A stretch of DNA of 64,000 nucleotides from Amoebophrya sp. A120 (lineage: Eukaryota > Sar > Dinophyceae > Syndiniales > Amoebophryaceae): contig CAJINV010000017.1 of NCBI GenBank assembly GCA_905178155.1, positions 124,001 to 188,000 on the forward strand, given 5' to 3'. The number at the start of each line of letters is the position of its first letter. Position 1 is the first letter of the stretch. Below the pieces are notes generated by a model. It made no database searches. It saw only the letters and a list, made by a program, of their open reading frames with translations, and was not told where the DNA came from. This document shows, piece after piece, positions 46,858 through 56,834 of the stretch. A program made the translations under genes and the position numbers.

Positions 46858-49368
46858 ATGTGCCCCGCTGCTTACAGTGATCAAAGTACTCTCGTCTCCT
46901 CGTCCGTGTTGACAATAAACTGTGCTAGACTAGCAGCTTTTTCCGGCCGGACGAGCGTGCTGGTCGGTGCAGCGTTTGTGCAGTCAACCTATTTATCATC
47001 AACACCTCCACCTCGAGACGATTCGTCATCGCCCCCGCCGACAACCAGATCAACTATCACCACAAAGGCGGTCGATGAAGATAAAGAAGTTCTTGCCGAC
47101 GAGCGTCCGCAGGTAGCTTCGCTCGCACCTCCTGCCTCTCTGCTTCTGCAAGACTTTGATGTTGATAGCGGTAGAACTACAACCACCAACGAAACAGCTT
47201 TTCTAGATCTGCGCAGCCCCACGTCCGAAGATATTGCTCCAGGAGGAGGTGACTTCCAGATACAATGGATCAGTTCGTCAACAACCAGTGGGGACCAAGT
47301 CGTGGAAGGCGAAGGTCAGGACGCTGCTGCTGCATTCGGCGCGCAACTGGCAGCGGAAACAGAACCACAACCACAAGACGTGTCTTGTCTCTCGTTACCC
47401 AGCAACAGGACACGAACAAAAAGCAAGTCGTCCACTGGCGCCGCTTCGTCCACAACGACTCTGCGCTACAGCTCAAGCAGCAACAGTGGCGGAAGTGCGG
47501 CGAGCAGTGGCAGAAGCGGGAGGCCAAGTACCACAGTGCTGGTCCTCGCTGGAGAGGCTGACGCGGCTGGCGCAAGCGCATCAAGCACTCAAGCGAGCAC
47601 GGTTGTCTTTCCTTCGCGTCCGTTTCTGTCTGAAATGCTGGCGGCTGAAGGAAGTAGTTGTACGGGTAAATCATACGACGCTCCGCACTTGTTTGACCGG
47701 GCCACGACGCCTGGAGGTGATTCGGAGTCATCGCGTGTTTCGAAACTCCAACAGAATTCAAACCGATTTTGTTCTGACGGTGTGGCGTCAGAAGAATTTT
47801 CACCATCGCCGAGCCGACTCGACCCACAGACCTTCGGCAGTGCGGAAAGCGGAAGCAGTTCGACGGGCCGGCACGGAGGCGACGAGAGACAGTTTCTGTG
47901 GGACGCGATAGATCTAGATAATCCAGATGTCCGTACGTCCACTCCGTCTCCAGCGACGAAGAGCGATAACGATGTGCCTGAGCACAGAAATGACTGGCGA
48001 ATAAAAGCACTGCCATCGGGTGGAAGATGCAGCAGCACAGATTCGAAGAAACCGTCGAAATTTGCAAGAAGTAGAACCGGAACCACGAACTTACACGAGC
48101 GGATAAAGAGGACGAAAGCCGATCTTGTCGCCTTTGAACGCTCCATTCCATCGCTGAAGCACTCTCCCAAAGCGCAACCACTGCAATTCATGGCGCTTGA
48201 TAAGAAAGAGAAGACATCAAAAATGGAAGCTCCTTCTGCCAGCAAGCTTTCGAAACGTCGACTGAAGCTGCATCAGGGGGAAGCAAGTATCGAAGTTAAT
48301 GAGGAGGGACTACGCCGAGAAAAAGTGAAGGACTTTCTTCTTCGTGCAGAGGCTATAATGGCCTCCGACATCGCTCACGCCGATGATCATGGTTTTTCGG
48401 GAGCAGCTACTGATATGATTATTCGAGACGGAGACCGTCATGATCATACTCATACACTGCCTAGCCAGCGGGATCGAACTTCGCCCAGAAGCAGTTTTCT
48501 GGAAAATAACTCGGACGCGGCCTACCTACCTGTCTCGCTTTTTTCTGAAGATGAAGAGCCATTTCAAATAAAACAACAGACACCTTCCCACAAGGAAAAA
48601 GAGCGTTTGTCGTTTATTTTGCCAAAAACTTCTTGTTCTAAAGGAGCATCATCTTCAACATCTCCACCCCGTGCTGCGGACGATGAGAAAAGGACATCCG
48701 CCTGCCGGAAGCGCGACCACCAGCATCAAGCCGGCGTAGCAGTGGGCACGGAGAAGGGTAAGAACATGACGCGGCAATCCTCTGGGGGCTCTAGCGAAAC
48801 TTCTGCCGCGTCTGCTGCGAGTTTTTCATCTTCTTGCACAGACCGGAATGCTAGCCACCGCAAGAAGCTGTTTCACGAATTGAAGCGGGATTTTTTCAAA
48901 ATAAAGGAGTTGCGCGCCGAGCAGCGATATTACCGAAACAGCTGCCGGGAAGCAGAGGAACCAGTCGTGATGAGTGGATTCCACGAGCAGCTTCTGTCAA
49001 CACCGCTCCAGTGGCCGCTCTTCTTTCCGGCATCTAGTAGTTCGTCATACACCTCTACTTCTAATGATGAAGCGTTATTTGAGGACTGCAGCAGTGCTAC
49101 TGGTAGTGAAAAAGATTCCCCATCCGCGCCTGCGATCAGTAATATGGGTGCGGATAGCCCGTGGTCTGCATCTTCCGCAGAAGAAGCACCCTGGATCCCT
49201 CCTGCGGGGCCGGGGTTGGCTGACATGTTTCGCTGCGTCAAGCTTCCGGGGCGACGCCGTCCGGGTGCGCTGCCGTTTCGGGGAAGGCAAGGTAATGGGG
49301 ATGATGGAACATCTTCCGCAAGCGCTACACGACTTGCGCATAGTCTTTCGACCAAACTGTCATTGTAA
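46858..49368 (+). CDS. Hypothetical Ser/Thr-rich protein
   Basis: 836 residues from the ATG at 46858 (MCPAAYSDQS); the frame is open slightly further upstream without an ATG. It is strongly Ser/Thr/Glu/Arg-rich throughout and looks disordered. A slightly hydrophobic N-terminus (SVLVGAAFVQS) could be a weak signal sequence. The only folded-looking part is a basic helix around residues 670-710 (KLFHELKRDFFKIKELRAEQ). The C-terminus is rich in Gly/Arg/Ser. No family recognised and no introner present. Confidence 0.6.
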   Translation: MCPAAYSDQSTLVSSSVLTINCARLAAFSGRTSVLVGAAFVQSTYLSSTPPPRDDSSSPPPTTRSTITTKAVDEDKEVLADERPQVASLAPPASLLLQDFDVDSGRTTTTNETAFLDLRSPTSEDIAPGGGDFQIQWISSSTTSGDQVVEGEGQDAAAAFGAQLAAETEPQPQDVSCLSLPSNRTRTKSKSSTGAASSTTTLRYSSSSNSGGSAASSGRSGRPSTTVLVLAGEADAAGASASSTQASTVVFPSRPFLSEMLAAEGSSCTGKSYDAPHLFDRATTPGGDSESSRVSKLQQNSNRFCSDGVASEEFSPSPSRLDPQTFGSAESGSSSTGRHGGDERQFLWDAIDLDNPDVRTSTPSPATKSDNDVPEHRNDWRIKALPSGGRCSSTDSKKPSKFARSRTGTTNLHERIKRTKADLVAFERSIPSLKHSPKAQPLQFMALDKKEKTSKMEAPSASKLSKRRLKLHQGEASIEVNEEGLRREKVKDFLLRAEAIMASDIAHADDHGFSGAATDMIIRDGDRHDHTHTLPSQRDRTSPRSSFLENNSDAAYLPVSLFSEDEEPFQIKQQTPSHKEKERLSFILPKTSCSKGASSSTSPPRAADDEKRTSACRKRDHQHQAGVAVGTEKGKNMTRQSSGGSSETSAASAASFSSSCTDRNASHRKKLFHELKRDFFKIKELRAEQRYYRNSCREAEEPVVMSGFHEQLLSTPLQWPLFFPASSSSSYTSTSNDEALFEDCSSATGSEKDSPSAPAISNMGADSPWSASSAEEAPWIPPAGPGLADMFRCVKLPGRRRPGALPFRGRQGNGDDGTSSASATRLAHSLSTKLSL

Positions 49369-50448
49369 AAAAAGACTTGAGGCCTGCTGCTAAGAATCCT
49401 GGCGTACCGTGTGCCTGAGCTTGCCCTCAGCTTTCGGCGTTTATACATCACGCATAGTATTGTATTAATTTCAGATGTTGCTGCTTACAACATAGCGCCT
49501 GTACTTACATAGAGCGCCTTCGTTCCTCTCGCACTTTTCGCATAATCGCACCCGATCTCATAGTCATAGAAGCATCTACTTGCGAAGGAGAACATAAACT
49601 CAAAGAAGCCTGCGAACAAGTATACACGACAAGGACCACGAAAGTAGTGCCTGCTGCTGCACTTTGTTCTGCCACACACATGTTGCTTGTGGACTATACA
49701 CGCGCACCCGCACGCTCCACCTTCTATATATGATAATTGTTCCTCTGAGCGATTGGATGCGAAATAAGATCCAGAAACCTGGATCCCAGATGAAGATCTC
49801 GATCGTAGAGCAGGATCTAAAGGAGATCATTTTCACCCTGATGATCCCATTAGTAGTGACCGATAGATATCAATTGATACGTGCAGAGGATCCCAGATTA
49901 TACCGAGCTTTCAAGTGATGGTGATCCACGGCAAACATTTACATTGCGCGACTGCGGTCGTGAAACTGTGTCCGATGAGAGAAAATGATAATGAATACAG
50001 GTCTCCATAGAAATTAAGTGGGCCTTCATCTATTTCTTCTTCCAGAAATATCGATCTCCTGTCGTGATCGACAACTCTAAGGAATGGTTTTCTTCTTGCC
50101 CTCCGACAACCGCCCAGGTGAGAGCATGCTAAGTCTAGATTAGTACACCCTGAAAGATTATCAACAACGACTTGTTTACAACTTTATTTCGAGTTTGCAG
50201 TCTTCAAACATAAAGATAAACATTTGAGCGAAGAAAAAAAATTCTTTACACTTTTATTACAGTACTACCAGCAACATATAGGGCGGGACCACATATTGAG
50301 TTGTTTGCGTTACCGAAAAGAGCTGTCAATTTTCTGAAACGCGGCAACCAAGTACTTCTACTTACTTTCCGATTGAGATATATCCAACTGCAACTGATTT
50401 GTGTCTATACAAGCTCTAGTTTTGAAACACATAAAGAAAAGAACGACG
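49369..50448. other. Intergenic spacer with GATC cluster
   Basis: No gene supported. Holds the GATC-rich stretch listed separately and an A-run at 50237-50243. Confidence 0.55.
49741..50075. repeat. GATC-rich tract
   Basis: Eleven GATC tetranucleotides in about 335 bp (roughly one expected), often in GGATCC, AGATCT and CGATCG contexts. No clear tandem period. Confidence 0.6.
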
Positions 50449-51950
50449 ATGCTCATGTTTCCGTCCCGTCAAAGCAGACACAACCGCTGTTCTAGCGGCC
50501 ACGGTTTCGTCTGCGGCACCGTCTTGGCGTTGGTAGCGATTAGCCAGCACTGGCTCTTCGCAAACTTGAAAAGTGGCGTAATTGTTACACCCACATCCGC
50601 GCTCACGTTGACGAAAAAAACCAACAAAGACATCAACCCGCATTTGGTGGAAACCATCGCGGGGCTGTCAGTCTGGGAGAGCTGGTCATTAATTCGTGAT
50701 GCGTCTGCGGAAAAAAACGATGGACGATCTGGATTCTCTTCCGCGGACCGCCAGCCACGAGAATAGAAAGGAAAAGCCTGTCATTCCGAGCGAAGGTGGA
50801 TGCTGCTATCAGCGAAAGCGAGGCCCTTATACCGCAGTTGCAAGATAAGGCCGTTCAGCTGCGGAACGCGCTCACAGAAGTTGAAGTGCAGCGGCAAAGT
50901 TTTTCTCAAGGGGTAGGTGCTGCAGAGGAGGCTGAGGCATCAACATCTTCCATGTCTTATCTTCCGACCATGCAAGATGAGTCGACTCGGACTCACGTGC
51001 AGTCCGCTTTTGTAAGACAGCAGCGTGCGCGTGCGCGTTCGCCGCAGGGCGACAGTAGCAAAAAGGACAAATATCAAAAACCACATCTGCGTTCGTGCTT
51101 GAAGAAAAACCCTGCCGCGAGCACGCCCCCAAGGACTCCGAGTCGTCAACAAAGCGGCGACGCCGTTCCGACCGACGAGAGTCTTCTTGCGCGGGCGGGG
51201 GACCAGCCGCACAGCGGGGAAGCACTTGGTGATTTTTCCGAGGCAGACGCTGATAGGGTTACCATTCCAGACACAAGTCCTGCGGCTAACACTGTCGAGA
51301 TTTCACCGGTGAGGCACGTGTGGTGGGCAGACGGAGGTGGCGCTGAGGACGCGCCCTCTACCAATAGCGACGAGAGCGAGACGGTATCGACCTACAGCTC
51401 GACGACCCCCGCTTATACTGCTAGCCCCTCCACCGCGCAGCCCTATCCAAGACCAGGTAGCTTTTCTAACCATGATCGTGACTGCCGATGCCACCCGGAT
51501 TTGGTTTTGCACGCCTGTGATTACGACCCGGCGCATCTCGCGCAATTGTGCAGAAGGAAACAGGAGATGGAGAAACGCAAGGCGGCAAAGGCAAAAAGAC
51601 GCTCGGTGGAAATCATAGTAAGCGAGGAGCTACCGAAGATGAAAGAAATTCAAAAACAGCTTACCAACTTTCGTGCCTGGATGGAGCTCTATCGGGCGGA
51701 CAAAAACTGTCCCGATAAACCGGACAGAGTCGGAAAGATCGATGAAAACGGAAACGGGCTGTACGCAGCGTTTCTACGGGGCGTCTTGCGAAAAGATTGG
51801 GAAGCGAGGCAGTGGATCCAAATGTTGGCGCGGACCAAACAAAGTGTGCAGAGACAATTGGCGGAGGTTGACAATTTCTTAACGTGCCATGGTCTTTCCG
51901 GAGAAAATTCGGCTTCGATGCGTGCTGGATCCGGTTCTTCATCTACTTAG
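50449..51950 (+). CDS. Hypothetical membrane-anchored coiled-coil protein
   Basis: Proposed join(50449..50670, 50796..51950), 458 residues, from the ATG at 50449. The intron GT 50671 to AG 50795 is the simplest phase-compatible join; a donor at 50685 with an acceptor at 50776 would also work. Residues about 20-45 form a hydrophobic anchor (VCGTVLALVAISQHWLF). After the join comes a helix (SESEALIPQLQDKAVQLRN), then a Ser/Pro/Asp-rich linker. The C-terminal region has RKQEMEKRKAAKAKRRS, a conserved-looking RAWMELYRADKNCPDKPDR and a final helix (SVQRQLAEVDNFL). No family recognised. The second exon is much better supported than the first. Confidence 0.55.
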
Positions 51951-53319
51951 GCGGAACACATAAAGACGAAAGTAGATGAAATAAATTAAAATTTGCTATT
52001 TACAACAATCGCACGCGCTCACCCAGCGTCGCGCAACTAAACACCTTGTAGAAATGAAGAGCCCGACATGTATGATCTTTTGTAGTGCGTGCCTGCTGGC
52101 AGTGAGTGTACTTCTTTCTTCTCTAATCCTATCAAGACATATTGCAATCGCAACTACCACGATCTGCATTTTGTTGTGTCTGTTTTGAAGCTTGCCTGCT
52201 GTAAGATGAGTTTTCAAATGTTTGTGTCTGCTCGACGATAGAGTGCTCCTTCTGGTGCTTTTTTGTTCCAAATGGAATTTTTGGCCAGAAGTTGGGGCAC
52301 AGCTTTCACGTTGAGTACAAACCGGTTTACGTTTTGGCATGTCGAATGTAAGTGTTTGAAATCTTCATGATTTATTTGAGTGAGACATCAGGTAGGCCAC
52401 TTTCGCCGTATTTGGTTACTTTCTGTCACTTTTACACACGTCGTCGATGACGAAGAAGGAGCAAGAAGCGCACTAACGTGCGCTCGTCGCCACTAGCACA
52501 AGCTGGTAGACTACTTCTCGACTGTCTGAAGCACAAGGAAGTACTTACAGTGAACCAATGCCACATGGAACAAATTCTGAAGTACAGTGAAAGAATGCAA
52601 AAAATCTTAGCGACCCGTCGCCGGGCATGCGCATGCTTGTTTTTGAAAGGCAGAGGAGCTCCAGTGTGTGTAGTTATTCAGTTGGCACCAGTTGCTCCTA
52701 GTCCTACCTCCACTGCTTGGTTTTATTCGCGACTACGTCCAGCTCTGCCTCCGTGTCCAGCATGTTTTTTATCTTACCTTGATCTAGTGGTCTATGTCTA
52801 TCTTCTCCTTCGCCCCCTCTTCATCCTGTTTCCGTCCCTGTCCGCCGTCAGCGTGGAAAGGGTTTAAGTGGAGGGCTTTAGGGAATTAGGGTTCTTAGTT
52901 TGATCTTACTTTGATCTAGTTTATGTCTAGTCTCTCGAGATTTTCGCTACTTACCTGCTGATCAACAATGAAGTAAGAGCTAGAGGATCGAAGGAGATTT
53001 AGCAGAAGCAGAAGGATCCTCCATCTTGTTAAAGAGCTAGGTCACCGATCCGAGAACTTCTCCTGTTGAGAAACGACCAGCTCTCGCTCTTTTTGTCAGG
53101 ACGAATTGCACTTGATGCATATCGGAATAGCAACTTGTTTTCCTCGCAGTGGTCTTCTCGTGCTTTGTTTTCTTTTGGTCAACCTCGCGTACTATATTTA
53201 TCTGGTCAGTCCTGATTTGAAGATAATCATAGTTTTCGTTTCTCTGCCTTCTACTGCGATTACGTAGATCATAGGTACGACGGAGCTGCAACGACAGAAG
53301 CTGATTACTACGAGCAGCC
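51951..53319. other. Intergenic spacer
   Basis: An ORF at 52478-52867 lacks an ATG start and protein-like composition. 52896-53060 has six GATC sites. No supported gene. Confidence 0.5.
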
Positions 53320-55405
53320 ATGTTCTTTGAAATGAATTCCCGACACAGAAACAGAATGGCCTTTCTTCATAAGGTTTTGGTTTTCGCTCTGACTTCTGGT
53401 CTGAGTGATTTCCTCACCTTTGATGGAACGCAGGATCATGCACCGGCGCAGTTCTCCCGACATGCAGGTGGAACAAGGCAGCCTTACAGAAGCCCGGCAC
53501 CAGGTGGTACTCTCTATGTTGCAGCAATGAGTCCCCTTCAAGTCCCGGGTTGTAGTCTGCGCCCTCGCGGCGCCGGCACGAGCGCGTGTCTGCGCCGACG
53601 CGCGGGCAGCGTCGGGCCCGCGCCGAGACAGACCGTCGTGCAAAATATGAACGGGGAAGCTGCTGGTGCGCCAGCAGCGTCTGCGTCGTCATCCCCCAGC
53701 ACGACGGGACGAGTTGCTGAAGGTTCAGTAGACCGTCCGCCCGGTAGCAGTAACACTTCTTCGTCGAGTATCGAAGAAAAAAACACCATCACAATCACAT
53801 TTAGGAGGTTTTGCATCAGAAATTTCTCTCGCATGACAAATTTTTCTTGTATTGCAAAAACCCAAAGGGAAATCGCCAATAGCTCGTGACTGTCATGCAT
53901 TTTTGCGCATGACAAAAATTTTTGTATTGCAAAAATATGCAAATGTGATTGTGATGGTGTTTTTTTCTTGAATATCGAGGACGTCCTCGTCGTGGTTCGG
54001 ATTACTACTTGGGACGACTGCGACGACCGAAGAAGATGATGCAGACCATAGACATAGTCATCGTCATACAGTTAATACAGATCCTGCAGCTCATAACATA
54101 GAAGGTGTTGAAGACTTGAGTACCCCTGCAGCAGCGGGTCCGAGTGCTGTTGACTCGTCCTCAGCAGGTTTTCTTTCATCTGCTTCCGGCGCATCTACCG
54201 CTTCTCACCGTTCCTGCAGCCCGTCTTTACTGGAACACGGACGAGAACAAACAGGCAGTTTTTCCCATCATGCGGGTGATGAACAACGCGAACAAACTCC
54301 AATCGCCCGCAATCCGCTCGATGTATTCGGCGCTCGACAGGACCTTTGTTGCTTCTGCATGTACCCACTGATAAGTAGCGCAGCTGCTCCTCCGGACGAG
54401 GAGCAAGCGGGACAAGGCGGAGGACGAAGACCTTGTTCGCCGGCAAGAACGCAAGGGACCGCGGCAAACGAATCTCAGCAGGAGGAGGTGGTAAGTGGAA
54501 CACAATCTTCATGTGGTACTACAAGTTGTCCTTCTACTTGTTCGAGGACGACAGAGGAGCCCCAGCTGCAGGAGCCGGCAGATAAAGTGGTCCAGAACAG
54601 CGTTTGTGGGCACTTTTTTCACAAAGCTTGCGTCGATGTTTACCTGCAGAAGCAAACGAAACACTACCGCGTGCGGTACGCTACCTGCCCACACTGCCGC
54701 GAACCCTGGATCAAAAAAGAAAAAGTGAAGTGGATAGAGACTTTCAAAGACCGAGCCGAGTCCGTCTGCCTCCATCTCGCGGACCAGTTCGGCCATTGTT
54801 GCTCCGCTTGGAAACAACTGCTGAGACTGCAACCGCTTTCGGATTGGCTCCCGGAGGAACGGCGCTACTTTCCAACGCGTAATGAGTTTATCGGCCTTAC
54901 CAGCGGAAACTGCATTTGCATACACGCAATTTTGCAAGCAGTGAACTTCCAGCCGGAGAAGGCATGCTTTAATTTCCTCACCACCCCGGGCTTACCGAGT
55001 GTGGAGGAACTTGTGGCGCAGGCAACTGGTGTGCTCTCCAGTCTTACGGAATTACCGACACACCAGATCCAAGCGTTAAAACACGCTGTGGTGATGTGTT
55101 GCATTTGCAACGGCTGCTTTGTTCTCCGCAGACCGCTGGTGGAAGGGGTGCGGAGAGGCTTCCACTGGCCCTGTCTGCCACCGAAACGCGCGGAACAGGA
55201 GCAGATGTGGGAGGTATGTTACGATCCTGCAGATGACCAGGAAAGAGAGAAGTTTAAAAATAGCGGCCCTTGTATTCACGACGACCTTAGGCGCCCGAAT
55301 GATGTGAACCGTCATCACGGACATGGAGTCGCAGTGCGCCAGTCAGGAGCCGCAGGAGCATGTTCACAGGCAGCAGTGCCAAGCCAGCTGAGGATGTGCG
55401 AGTAA
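53320..55405 (+). CDS. RING-H2 zinc-finger protein, probable E3 ubiquitin ligase
   Basis: join(53320..53768, 53980..55405), 624 residues, frame exact after removing one introner with one TCGAG copy. The start is the ATG at 53320. The N-terminal 250 residues are Ala/Ser/Arg/His-rich. The RING ligands are spread out: C-x2-C at about residues 272-275 (CCFCMYPL), then an unusually long, Gln/Ser/Cys-rich loop of about 80 residues. C-x-H-x2-H follows at about 358 (VCGHFFHKACVDVYL), and C-x2-C at about 386 (TCPHCREPW). RING-H2 domains recruit an E2 ubiquitin enzyme. The region after the RING (IGLTSGNCICIHAILQAVNF, CFNFLTTPGLPSVEELV) looks folded but is unrecognised. The long first loop is the main caution. 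Confidence 0.7.
53769..53974. mobile_element. Introner element, 206 bp, A-rich arm type
   Basis: Inverted repeats of about 35 bp, starting TATCGAAGAAAAAAACACC and ending GGTGTTTTTTTCTTGAATA. Exact duplication TCGAG (53764-53768, 53975-53979), the same five bases as at 33976. Two GCATGACAAA copies. Splicing gives SSSRTSSSWFG. Confidence 0.92.
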
Positions 55406-56834
55406 ATAAAGGCACCCTGAGGCTGCACACGAGATGCAGGCTCTCCACATTTTTTACTGAAGTTGTCCTGATGCTGATGAAGATGTAGTGAAGCCGTGGT
55501 GCGCGTTGATGAAGATGTAGTGTGGTCCGCGTCCATGCATCGACTGCTGCTCCGCGTTTATTTGATCTTCATTTAATGGCCCTCATCACAAAGAACCGAT
55601 GGATCAGGATCTTGATTCGATGTGGGCGGTTTGGAAAGACAAAGGGTAGAAAGCGCCTCGAACAGCGACGATGGATTGCTCGCGTTTGGTGTTGAGGAGG
55701 ACCTCGACCTCGTTGTATGTAACTATAAAAGTTTCAGTTAGTCCGAACCCACTCACTCCAGCATGTCGGAAGAGAAACGAGCACTGGTGACGCTTTTAAC
55801 GGTTGTAGGGAACAACAAGTTCTTTCAACAGAACGACAACGAGCGTGGACGTGGAGGACTCACTGTCCCCGTAGTAAGTAAGTACTTGGACGACCGCTTT
55901 CTTCCGTACTTGTTCTTTCTGTGTATCATGTCAGGCAGAACAAGTCCCGAAGTACTTAATCCATAATCGGGAGTGTAAAGAAATATCAAGATCATCCACT
56001 TCTTGAGGAAGATACTCAATGGTTCCCCAGATCTTGAGTTCGTCCCTAGATCATGAACATGATCAGCGACTGTGGTATTTTCATTGATCCTCATCCTCTG
56101 AATCGAATCCGATCCTATTTTTAGGTCAAGGTTCATCTTGCATCGTTTATTTTCCGACGTATCTAATTCTAGATGATGTACTAGCTCAAGCTCCGAAATC
56201 ACAATCAGCAACGAACGAAAAGGATCTGAAAAGAGCTGAATGATCATCCATTGCAACTCGAAAGCCATGCATTGAAAGTCAAGTAATCGTGATCCCAATT
56301 CATCCAAAAATCGGTCAAGATCAAATACAACCAAATGGTGTTGTACGCATGGTGATGATCCTTTGCTGCCTTGAAGAATTGACTAAAATGCCTCACGAGA
56401 AGATATGGATCTTCATGACACGCTGTGAAAAATATGAAGGAGAGCCACATGATCAAGTTACGACCGCACATTTTCATTTTCTCTCCCAAAAGCCCTTGTC
56501 AGCCTTCCAAATCACTTTTGCTTTTCGTTTTGTTAGAAAAATATCCCACATTTTGGCAAAGGCTTTATCCATTTACGCTGTCTACTTACGCTTTTTGAAT
56601 GATGAAGATTTGACCCTCTTGTATAATTTCTAAAGTATGTAATGATGTTTTCGCTTCGGCAGTACTAACAAACACGCTTTATCATGTTCTCCTGCATTCA
56701 TAATTTGTCGTATCGAAACGAAGCAAGAAGAATTTAAACGGTCGCGCAACAACATTGTCTCCCTTCATCTTATATGTTCTAGCTTTTCATCTTTCTTCAC
56801 GGCGACAAACACAAAATAAAAACACTCGACTATC
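55406..56834. other. Intergenic spacer with GATC cluster
   Basis: No supported gene. The ORF at 55763-55966 has no recognisable content. Contains the GATC-rich tract at 55981-56460. Confidence 0.5.
55981..56460. repeat. GATC-rich tract
   Basis: Thirteen GATC sites in 480 bp (about two expected), mostly in AGATC, TGATC and GGATC contexts. Not a tandem repeat. Confidence 0.6.

Noticed and set aside
52478-52867. 129-codon ORF with hydrophobic C-terminus
   Set aside because: No ATG start, no splice context and composition like translated spacer.
52870-52900. Telomere-like TTTAGGG and TTAGGG units
   Set aside because: Only two isolated units, no array.
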